Positions 27,201 to 39,200 of a DNA stretch of 64,000 nucleotides are shown one piece after another. This DNA is from Formicarius rufipectus. Its lineage: Eukaryota; Chordata; Aves; Passeriformes; Formicariidae. The stretch is taken from positions 124,001-188,000 of the forward strand of contig VXAU01006136.1 in the NCBI GenBank assembly GCA_013399695.1, written 5' to 3'. The notes beneath the pieces are model-generated. The model was not told the DNA's origin. It did no database searches and saw only the letters and a program-made list of their open reading frames with translations. Both the position numbers and the translations under genes were made by a program. The first letter of the stretch is position 1; the number at the start of each line of letters is the position of its first letter.

Positions 27201-30200
27201 GTATTTTGAAGAAATTTCTGAATATGCACTTCCCTATTCACATATGATGTGTATGATTTAAAAATTTTGGTATTATATAACGCCATAGTTCAGCTCATCA
27301 CATACAGATAACAATATTATTGAATGTAATGCCACCTGCTTTTTATAAAAGAACATTTCAGTACGTATAAGTGAAAAATGAAGGGGAAAATAATGCAACA
27401 ACAAAAATACATTGCAAAGTAAGAATTAATTCCAGAGAGGTAGAGATTAATATGTGTGTCACACTGACACAGTGCAGACAATTTTACTATTAACAGCTTC
27501 TATGGTAACAATCTAGAAAAAAATCTGGAGGTTGTAAAACAGACAATCCATGAAGCATCACACCACCACAATAACACATGACGCACCAAGGCGTTATATA
27601 ATAGCAAAATCAATCTTAAATTATGGGAGTGATGTTAAAAATACGTTCTGTGAATGGTGTGTATGGGGAGAGGGTGTTGATACTGTGTTTGCATGTATAA
27701 TTACAAGGTTGATATTTCATTTTCAGTCATCCATATACAAAACTACTGATTTCAAGCACAGTCTAAGCAGTTGTGAAAATGACTTTTTTTTATACATTTT
27801 GGAGCGTATTTCAGGCTCTGACAGTTCAATATCAGCATTATCACTCCTTAACAGTTATTTTTCCAATGCAGTAACTCCCACAAAACTGAAGTAATTAGTC
27901 CAGCCTTGCAATGATGTCAGGAAAATCTACTCAACCAGTATATTTATCATATATTTATCCTACCAAGATAAAAATTAAAATGATAATGCAATGAAGTGAG
28001 CAGTTTACCAAGACTGTAGTTTACACAAACAAAACTTCACAGGGCTACAATACATGTTTTGATAGTGTGTGGCTGCATACTTGTATAATACTCAAATACT
28101 TTTAACAGACATTTTACCTATGGTATTCACAAGATTGCAGCGTCCCTCTTGCACTTAACTGGTACTATGCAACAGTTCCTGCGGAACAATACAAGCATGG
28201 AAAATAAATAACCAGTCATAGTAACCCCTAAATATTATATACCTTCTCATTTCTATGGTGCAAAGAACAGATATTGCCTCAGCTAGCCCTATTAACAAGA
28301 ACATAAATAAGAGATTTGTTGCCAGAAAAGCTGGCTTTAGACACTAGAAATCATTATTCCAACTAAAAGGTATAAAGGAACACCTGACAAAATGCTAGAA
28401 GTACTTTTCTACTGCTGTGATTTGCTTTTTCTTTATTCAAACCGTTAAAAAGGTATATAATAAACACACATGTGCATGCATGCACACACATGTCTTTACT
28501 GGGTTTTAATCTTTGAAAGTGGAACATCTACCTTGTTTCCCCAAAGTGCAGTGACAGTTTCCCAACAGTATTATGTGGGATGGCCATCATGGATGGTGGA
28601 AGACCATCTTATTAAACAGCAAATATATTTTAATACTTTTTGGGTAAGTTTAATGCAGCTTTTAAAATCTATTATCCGTGTCTGAAATAACGATATAACC
28701 CATTAGAGAATTTTAATATTTTCTCAAACTTTTGGCCCCAAATGACAGATCTGAGCTTTCAACACACTTTTACTTACTAAAAGCTGCTCTCAGTAACTGG
28801 GGATGGTTTAGGTAACACAGATACCGTTGCAGGGAAAGACAAATCACTTTAAAAGACACACAAAAATGGATTCCCTTTAATTCTGTTCCTTAAAACAGTC
28901 ATCCGTGTACATCAGTTACATGACATCCTGGTAACATCTTTATAATTTAGATTTCTAATTAGTCTCGGGCAAAGTTCCACCTTGCAGATGAGAGCTAGCA
29001 GCATTTTACACAGCAGAAACATAACCCCAGGGTCAGAGACAAAAGTCAAGTAGCCCATTTTACATATATAATTATATATGTTTATTTTCAGTGACAAAAC
29101 TATGAAATGCAAGGAAACATATTCATCAATAATGCTTCAACAATATAGAATTAATAGCTGCTTATAAACTGTAAGCTGACATATCCATTTGCTCACGTTA
29201 TTTCCCAAGAGACATTCATGAAGTTTATTACATGTTGGAAAGTAAAGGGATAGGAGTTATAAATGTACTTTATTAACGTTTTACCAGATGAGATTCCAGT
29301 AGTCAGCAAAATAGCTTAATTAAACTGTAGTTCAGCCAAACGAATTAAAGTATGTCAGAAACAATGGGAAATGAATAGGACACTGTGGAGTTTAATTAAA
29401 AAAATATTAGCTGAAAAGTTAAATGCACAGCTGAAATTGAGACCGAAAAAAAAGTTTACTCCATAAGAGGATAAGGTGCATGTGGAGTAGAGAACACAGG
29501 AAAAAAGACTCTTCACCTGAAGAGTCTTCACAGTGTTTTAATAAATACGACACAATCATTCTTGAAAATTGACTTATGCCAGCCATTTTTAACAGATCAA
29601 ATACTGTTCAAATTTCTTCACTCCTACTTTATGTTACAATACGATAAAAGCTGCTTTCACAGATTCTCTCAGTATACCATAGCTGTATTTATATATTTTA
29701 TATAATATATATAAATTCTGTATCTATAACTGGGATTCATACTAAAATACTCAAAAACCACTCTAAAGATATGCTATATAATTAAAGACGCCTTTGCCTC
29801 TGTAACAATAGTATTTGCCCCAATACATTAAAAGTGCTTGTCATGTCTTCAGAAATGCAACTTTAGGACCCAAGGCACTGGAACGGCCATTGGTAAAACA
29901 ACAGGGACTGAATAACAACCCTTAAATTTCTGCATATGTGGTAAAAAGGTGAAGATGAAAGGCTAACACAAACATCCCTGTGGGCACTCCTTTTGGACCA
30001 AGAAGCAGAGGACGACTGAAAAAGAAGAATTAGTCATACAGCAAAATCGTATGTCCAAGCTGCTTACTGAAAACTTTGACTACACTGAACCCTAAACAGG
30101 AATTACTGAGAAGCTGTACAGTTTAGGAGAATCAGATATACCAGACTAAAACCACAACAAAACTGAGAACACATTCAATTTCAAAGCATCCTTCCAGTGC

Positions 30201-33200
30201 TTTCAAGTGTTTGACACTCTGCACAATAGAGTGCTCCACAGAGTACAGAGAAGATGCATACAGCAAACAATATTGAAGATACTGTCAGATATCATGCCAA
30301 CTTCATAAAACCGAAAGTAATTAGGGTACCCATTGAAGTAACAGCTGAGATTTCCAAACTTAACAGGAAAATGCACAGAAAACAAGTCCTAGATTCACAG
30401 CACTAGTACCAAAGCTGAATTACGAAAATGAGATGCAAACCTAAATTTATGAATACATTATATAAAGTTTAGTCATTTCCCACTGTTTTCAGAGTCATCT
30501 CTCTCCATCAAGGGAAATGGAATTTAGTCAATAACATAGCAGCCAGTATTAAAATTAGTTTAGTTGACTTAGCTAAGACTCAGTGCTGGTTTATTGTTTT
30601 TTGTCTGTTTGTTTTGGTTTTTTTTGCAACTGAAATGAAATAGTCTTATTTTAGGAAAAGACTTAGAAAAAAGAAAATTCCAAGAGTGACAGAGGATAAA
30701 TTTCTTTCAAAGAATATTTGTTATATTCAGATTTTTCAAGTGAATTAAAAATGATAAATAACAATTTTGCATCAAGTTGACAGTCTAAATTTAAGTTTAG
30801 ACAAACAAACTGTACTTAACCTACTGGTTCACCAACCAAGTTTACTTATAGAAGGCAAATAACAGGAAACAAAAGAAACTGTTATCCTGCTGTTTGAGTT
30901 TCTCTGCTGATACTGTGACTAGGAGTACAATTCATGTCCATTTTGATACAATTCATGAAGTTCACAAAGCATAACCTCTACTGCAATGAGCAGGACTGAC
31001 CCGAAACTTGACACCCTACTCTCTATATTACTGTACTCACAGCCAAAGTTGACTTTACAAAAGCAGCAAAACACCCATTCTGTTTGTCTATTTTCATTTT
31101 TCTTCCAACAAAATACACGTAGGAAAAAGTCATTTAACGCTTTAGGTGGGAGTAGAAACAGGAGAAAGTTGTGGTGTGTTTTTTTTTTTTTTAAGTTCAG
31201 GAAGGTTAGAAAGATGTTCCATTAATTAGAATTAATTCAAATATTAACAGAAAGCTCAGTGAACAATGACCCAAGTTCTTGTGAAGCAATACTTCCAGCC
31301 CAACAAGGGAACACTCCTCTCATTAAAAACACAAATTCTCACATACAAAAAAAATCAGAAGCCAGTAATACCGCAGTCAGTAGCTTTGAAATCTCAGGTT
31401 CAAACTGAAGGTAGTAAGAGGACACTATATAATTGGTGCCAATAGAATTTGAATTTAATAAATGAGAACCCAAAAATACCCAATTACATGCCAACAGAAT
31501 GGAAGTCAAGTTAGAAGCCAAATGATAATCAAAAAGAATCGGAGACATGTCAAGACTTGCCAAAGATTCCCTTTTCCTATTTTAATCAACAAGTAGATTT
31601 GCATTAAAGAGTGAAGCCATCAGCAATATGCTGTTGCAGAAAGTCACCCAGATGAAGTCAGGACCAGAGCAGGGCACGTGCACAGCATGACAACAGTCCA
31701 CAGCAAAAGAGAACAAAAAACAACCATATCCTGGCAACACACTTTATTTATTTCTGCAGGATAAATGTTCAATGCCAGTATACTGAAAGAAGCAACTACC
31801 TGAGAAAAGACAGGAATTTTTTTTTTTTTTTTTTTTTGAAAAGTAATACATACCCATCCTGCTGAAAGTTGAGGGTGAATTTCTTCAAGCAAGAAATTAA
31901 ACTGAACAGTGTGGCTCAATTATGAGTTCTATGAATCCGTAAAATTTGGAAATCTATGTTACCCTAAATATTTATCTAGATATATACCTAGAATAAGTTA
32001 CTGCACTGTTCTTCCACATTTTAAGAACACTTTGCCTTTTGCTTTTTAACTTTTTCTTCTATCTAGCCATTAGAAAGGATTATTTCTTTACCATTTCTAT
32101 TTCATTTACTTTAGGCTTGACAAAATTATAATGTTGGATCCATGCTTTCTTTCCTCTAGTCACTGATGTTCTAAGTTAATACTGCAACTAAGGAAGTACA
32201 GGACTGTGCAGAAATCGTATTTATATTACCAATTACAACTGATCAATGATCTCAATAATTATAACAGCAGCAAATAAAAGTAACTGTAAATACAATACAT
32301 AAGATGACTAGAGAACTTTTAAACCTTTTAATCTTTAACATGATCAGTCAGAAAATGGAGAAATGTGCCGGTCCTACACTTTGGAAAATTAATGCATTAA
32401 CTATGAGTAATCCACCCAAGACTGCAAAGGTAAATGTTATCAGACAAGATAAAAACTCCAAAGTTCAGGCATCAAGTCGTCTGTGCCGAATATTGCAGTG
32501 TCTATGTAATTATACACTGTAATAAAGTGACAAATCTTAAGTCAATATTTGAAAGCCTATCCCAGCAAGGAAATTCTCCACAGAACTAGGAGTTTATCAT
32601 GGTCAATTTGTCATTTCAGCTGGGATTTTTCTGTTTCATCCATTGCTGAGCAACAAACACTTCCAGTGAAGTCCTTAATGTGATAAACCATGTTGTGCAT
32701 ATGCATACACACATTTGAAAAGGGCAAAACAATTCTTATTTCATTCAGTTAATATAATGGAAAACAGTTTTAAGTGCTACACTATTTCTTATTCCAAGGT
32801 TGACCTACCACAGCTTGTGACTCTATGATCAGTTTTCTGTTTTTATTTACAGGAAGATCTCTTACTCGTCAGAATCTCTGATGAAAATTATTATTCCTAT
32901 ATCCACTATTGTGAGAATTTCTAACCTGTAAAAATCTATGGAAAATTTAATGAAAGGATCATTTTACTAATCTGAAGAAGTTAAGATCAAAAATACTATT
33001 TGGTTAGGGTTCAGTGGAGAATTAACAGGATGTGTTTCTTGTGAGTTATACAATAATGACAAAGACTATACTGTAAAGATGATGTGAAATGTAATGATGG
33101 CATGGATGAGAAGAAATACAAAAGTACTTCTCACAAGCACAGAGACAGCACTTCAACTCCACCTGCCAATTCAGCAACAAACCTGTTTTCAGCTTTTTTG

Positions 33201-36200
33201 AGCATGTTTTCCTCATTTCATGCACAACTGAAGAGATCTCAATTTTAATACCACATATATCAAATAGTGCCTTTGGAGAACAGAATGACTGAAATCTTAA
33301 GCCAAAAGTATTAAATAGGAAAAGGAAAGTCCTGCAATGCAAATCTGTAGCTCAGAGAGAAAATCAATTTAGAGGAAAGCTAAAAAAAAAAAAAAAAATA
33401 AAGGCACAATCCTCTGGGGTAGGTCTGCTAACAGTTTGAACAGGTGACAGTAGTCAAGCAATTCCAGGTGTTTCCATGCATATGTATGTATTTGCAGTGC
33501 ATCTATGTCTATTTCATTTAGAGTCTACCTTCTCCTGTTCTTCAGTAATCAAGTACTTGATTTGCAAGATGCTACATCAGTGCCAGCAGGCACAAAATGT
33601 TACAATAAATACAGTCTTCACAAAATATAAAAGCTACGCCCTTAGTGAAGAAAGCATATCTTCAGCTAAGTGGAAATCAATATTTCCCTTTAATATTTTT
33701 AAAGTAGCTCTGCTCAGCCACATCGAGTTCCAGCTGCCACAAAAAGTCGTACAAACTCCAAGCCCTGCTCTGTTTAAGTTTCTGTTCTGTAGCTCATATC
33801 ATGAGTGTGAACAGGATAGCTCTTGCTTAACTAGACGATAAGAAATTTCCTTAGTAGACTAAGTGAAAAAAACGTGGTAATTTTTCCATTTTAGCAATTC
33901 ATTTGAAACCAGTTCCATTACAGAAGCATTAAGTCATTGGTTCTTGTTTTATCACACGCTTTATAAAGACAGGTTTGTTACAACAGCCTTGAAGGGGACC
34001 TGCAGTTAGGTTCCCACTAGTCACATTCTTGGGGATAAAGACCTTGGAAGAACTGTGGTTCAACAGGATGGGGCTTTTGCAATTCAGAGCTGGATATCCC
34101 TTAGGGACCAAAGCCACAGAATTAGTGCTAGGTGGCACCACAGATTTTGCAGGAAATAAAATTTTGTTTTGTTTTAGAACAACATGTTTTACAGAAGAGG
34201 TGGACGCACCAGATAGTGATTCTTTTATCACTTCATTTGGGATCTTGCTGTATAGGTAACTGGGGGCATTATTTTCCATTATATCGGACCAAGCCCTGTA
34301 GCAAACCTCTGCAGATCCCCAGTAGTGTCTAATAGCAGACTCAGAGCGATGGCCTGTCACTGCCATTATTTCTCTAGGTCCCAGTCCTGCTTCACACAGT
34401 AGCTGGATGGTGGTAGTTCGAAGAGAATGATTGGTGTAGCGCTGAGAGAGCCTGGCTGCCACACTTATCCTGGGCATCATGGTACCTAGGTAGTTCACAC
34501 CCATTGGTTCTCTTTTGTACCAGACAGGTTGCTCTTGCATTTGCTCTGATGTTAGCTTTAAGGGGTGTAGATAAAAGGCAGGGGGTTCTGGAGGCAACTT
34601 GGACAAATAAAGTTCCAAGGAAAAAACAGGACAGTTTGGGTCCCCTGGCATATCATACATTTTACCCATTTTATGAGGATCTTCTCCATTTTTTCCTTTG
34701 CCAGGATACCTAAACATAGCATATCGACGCCCATTCTTGTCCTTCTCAACAACAAATGCATCTGGAGCCAGATCTCTCAAAATTTCCCTCCCTCGCTTGG
34801 CAAAATGCAACTGCAAATCAAACCACACCTTGTTGACAAGTGCCAGTGGACTGTGCAAACCCAACACACCAGATTGTTTAATCTTACGCAAGTCTTCAGC
34901 AGCTATAGGAGGATGGTGGTGAGTCTCATCCTTGCCCTGCATGCGCAGCATCTTCAGCACGCTCACAAACACCATGTTTGCACTAGCAAACTCTTTGTCC
35001 TTCATTAAACAAATCTGACGATTATAAGGTGGCATTTTGAGATGCCGGTTTAAGCCAGCTCGCATTGACTTGTAGCTTGCCACACTGTAGGTATTTCCAT
35101 CGTGATTTCTTATTGTGTAATAAAACTCTCTTAGGATATCATTGAGTTCACTTACTGGGACCAATTCAAAGTTAGGATCCTTGCCATTTTTGGCCAGCCA
35201 CTGTTTTAATAGGTTAGCTGCCCAACCAGTCTGCTTGTGGGTGTTTTTGATGCTCTTAGCATCCTCTTCCTCTTCCTCCAAGCCAAAGAGGACATCCTCA
35301 GGGAAGTTAAAATTCGTCTGTGCTGCTTCTATTGCTTCTTTATTTTCTGATGAAGTCTCTTCCTGTTTCAACTGCTTTTCGAAACAATTGATCAAAGTTG
35401 TACCATCAAACATGCCACAGGTATACGGCACACAGCCAACTACTTTTTGATCTGAGAGCTGTGAAGTGTGGGGTAATATATAATATTTTGGATTTTACAT
35501 AACAAAAAGCAGGTGGCATTAACTGGGTTTTTCAAATGATAAGGCATGTCAATTCCAGACCTCACTAGTCAATTACAATGCATCAGGTCTTTTTTAACCA
35601 CGGCATTACACAGGTTTTAACTGATTTCATGGACAGCAAACCTAGAACATACACAACAACAGATGACTGAAAACCGAAAAACATCCCATGTCTTATTTCC
35701 CTCCTCCTTGCTCACCTTTCTGCTAAATACCACTATCATACACAATCTGTTTTTCCAAATTTTTTTTCTGGGTTTCAGGCTCTAACTGAAGAAAAATTCC
35801 AGAATATGCATCCTATACTGAAAATGAAATCTCTAAAACTGTACTTCCATCATCCATTTGGGTACTGGATTTCCTACGTTATCAAGTACTGACAAGCATT
35901 TTAATAGCTATAATCCACAGGTATCTTTGAAAAATGAAGTTTCAAACAACCATTCTTTATGAAATACCTTAAAAAAAGCTAGTGAGGCAAAATTTATACC
36001 CCAAAATACTACCTTTGCCAGACTATTTCTGTGACAGATGAAAAGCAGAATATTGTCCAGTATATTTTCTTCTTGCTTTGAAGTACAATTTAGATTTAAC
36101 TGTACCTTGAAACACTAATGAATTTGGAGATTTTGGCTGTAAGAAATTAATTTCATTCCCCTTAATAAAATAACTTCTGCTTAACAGGAATGTAAAAGTA

Positions 36201-39200
36201 TGAAGTGCTTTGTGAAATATCTATATACAGAAAGAAAATTATTTACTAATAACTTGAAATGGTTTCATTTCAACCTTTAAATTTCTAGCCAAGTTCAACA
36301 AATTTTAGACAAGGAATCCAGAAATACTGCAAGTTCTCCTCTATCATGAAGTAGCTATTCCTGATGAAAGTTTCTTTTAATATTTTTTTTCCCCCTATGA
36401 CATTTAGCATCCAAACACTGGAATTCCAATTTTAACTTCTGGATTAACATGAAAACAAGAGCACTTCAATAATTCAAAAAGTATTTGTAGCTTTAAGTTC
36501 AAGCCCTTCAGACAAAGGTCAGGCAGGCTTTCTTTGTATATTAGCTCTGTTTTATCAGACAAGTTTTTAGTGTGCTCCTGATTTACTAACTCATCCACCT
36601 ATACCATCAGAAAACTTCTGAACAGGTTATCAGAGGCTCATGCTCCAAGTAATACTCTGAATCAGAAAAAGAAAAATACAAATGGACAGCAACTAGAAAG
36701 GATGGCATAGAAAGAAACTAAAATTGTTTCATTATACGCAATAAAGGTAAAGAACTTTTCCCCTGTGGATTGTAACTTCAGAATTTTACACAGAAACAAT
36801 CAACAGCCTACCTGTGTTGTTGCCTCAGCTGTTCTCTTGTTTGCTGCCGTTTCTATTGGTGGCCTGCTTGTCTGGTTTTCTGGGGGGTCAAGAAATTGTT
36901 CATTTGCAGTATTTAATCAGTACTAATTACTGCTATCCACCATACAAATTTGGAGGCAATATTCAAAATTGTCTGATACTAAACATTCAGTATGTGGCAT
37001 ATTTAACATTTAGCCCTAATTTTCAATTATAAGTATTCAAGTCTGATTAATGTATTCCTTCTAAATTTGACGATGTGTTATAAACATTTTATGAGCAACA
37101 CTCCTGCCTATCTGAGGACAAAGTATAACTCCAACCTCTCCTCCATCTATATGCAAACTGACACAATACTACACTGAAAAAGTATTACAAATATTAAATA
37201 TTTTTATACAAAAAAAAAAAAAAGACTGAAAAATGTATGGCTAAACAGACTGCAAAATTTAAAACTGAGACAATCTGTGCAAGAAGACTGTCATTACTAG
37301 CTCAGTCAAACATATATCTAAACTAGAAATTTAAGAAATTGCTGGAATAATTAATTTAAAAATTTAAATCCAAATTTTCTATTCCCATTTTCATTTTAAT
37401 TTTTCATTTAAACCAGAGTTTATCAGCAACAGTGCTGGTCCAAAGCAATGTTTCAATTCTGCTAAGAAAACTAGTAAGGGATACACTAAGACTGTCTGAA
37501 CTGCATAAAATGAGACTCCTTTTTTGGATGCATGTCCTTTTTGTCAGTATGTCTCATCTGTCACAACCCTTTTAATGCAGTGTTAAATAATTTTTACTTG
37601 CTTTAGAGCTAAGAATCAAGACAAAACATAAATGTCCAACTCCATGGAGGACATAATTTAACATAGGTAACTTAGAGATGGGAAAACTCGTTCTGACATC
37701 AAGCTCTGCTTGAGTTCATTTTGCCATTATATTGTGCCAGAGAGGAACTTGCTATGAATCCAATTCACAAATCTCGAGGACCTCTTAGGAAAAAAAATTC
37801 AAGGTATGTAAAATCAAAAGTGCAGAGAATCATCATGGCATGGCCAAAGATTGAAAAAGAGTATTTAAAAATTGTTAATCTAGATACTGTTATTTGAACA
37901 TTTATTGTGTTTCAGAGACTATTTTAAATACCGTAAGTATACTTCTTTGGAACTAGGTTAGTATTCAGTTGTGGGTTTTTTCTCCCATTTTGTTCACTTT
38001 TAAGTGTTACACAAATTAAGTTACTGATTATACTTTCAGCATGTCTTTGCTTAGAAAGGTAGTCATTATTTTGAAAGGTGGTATCAAAAATAAATACCAA
38101 GTTATTAATGGTAGAATAGAGGAGTTTCTGACTTCTTGCTAGGAATTATGTAAATCAAGTTGCAAATAAAACAAAGCGTACAAAACCACACGGCTGACTC
38201 TTTCTGAGGAGAGGTTATTGTCAACAATGTCTGAAAGGCATCTACCATAGAAATAATTTTCATCTTGAAAATGTCAACAGAAACACAAGCCAAAAGAAAC
38301 ATTTCTCTAATTAACACCAACAAACAAATTTCCACAGAGGTGTAGTTTTGTGTTTCCCTTTGAAAACTATTTTCCTCTTCAGCGTCAATATTCAAGCATA
38401 ACTTACCAATCTTGGGTGCTGCAACAGTGGGTGGTTCCGTAGGAGCTGTATTACTAAAGGCAGAGAGGGGAATCTTCATTTGTAGGGGTGCTCGACTGCT
38501 GGTAGCATTATAAAGTCCTGAAGTACCCACTGTGGGCAAAGAAGTCCTTGTAGTCTGGGCAACAGGATGTGCAGTAGAAACAGCCTGTACTGCCAACGTT
38601 GTGCCTATTGACCCAGCACTGGCTGTAGAGTTCCTCTGAATACCAGGACTGGGCATATATTGGATGTTATTTGGTTTAGCTGTGTTAGTTGATGCCAAAG
38701 ACACTGCAGTTTTGGTAAGGCTACCAACTGAGGATGAGTTTTGTACCGATATAAATTCCACATTGCCTGACTGTTGGTTAGAGACCAAAGTCCCTGTGTG
38801 GCCTTGTAGAAGCTGAGGCTGGGATGACACTGCAACAGGTACATGCAAGATTACGGGCAAAGACTGCAATGAGACAGCCACTGACTGCGTGCTTCCGGGA
38901 GGCACCTGGTTAGTGCCTACAACTGTAGCTGTGTTAGGTGTGGGAAGAACCGCTGTTGCCAAAGAGCTGGTGGAGGTCACTGGAGTCTGATGCTTAGGAT
39001 GTCCACTGACAACTGCTGGAGAACCAGCAAGACTGGAAGCTGGCACTACACACAAAAAAATAAAAAAATTAAGTATCTGAACCAAGTGGGAAGTTTCACT
39101 GCAACACAAAAATTGAAAACGATTTATGATGAGGGCAGTGAGTCACTGGAACTGGTTGTCCAGATAAGTTGTGAAAGCCCTATCATTTTAAGTGTTCAAG

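Larger units (their letters stand above)
22327..36811 (-). other. ATF7IP intron 9 (14.5 kb), hosting a Crypton-derived frame
   Basis: By far the longest intron between coding exons in the middle of the gene. It contains the intact Crypton-type reading frame at 33929-35458. Outside that frame it is AT-rich, with small simple repeats (AT-rich near 29690-29715, poly-A/T runs near 31180, 31818 and 33384). I see no CR1 of note and no other exon. Confidence 0.75.

Noticed and set aside
35429..35431. GTG as the start codon of the Crypton-type frame
   Set aside because: GTG is not an expected nuclear start in animals; the frame either begins by splicing at 35458 or at the ATG at 35411-35413.
33929..35458. 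Bacterial or phage integrase contamination
   Set aside because: The domain is of the eukaryotic Crypton/DUF3504 type, base composition is like the surroundings, and it is embedded in a vertebrate intron with a fitting splice acceptor.
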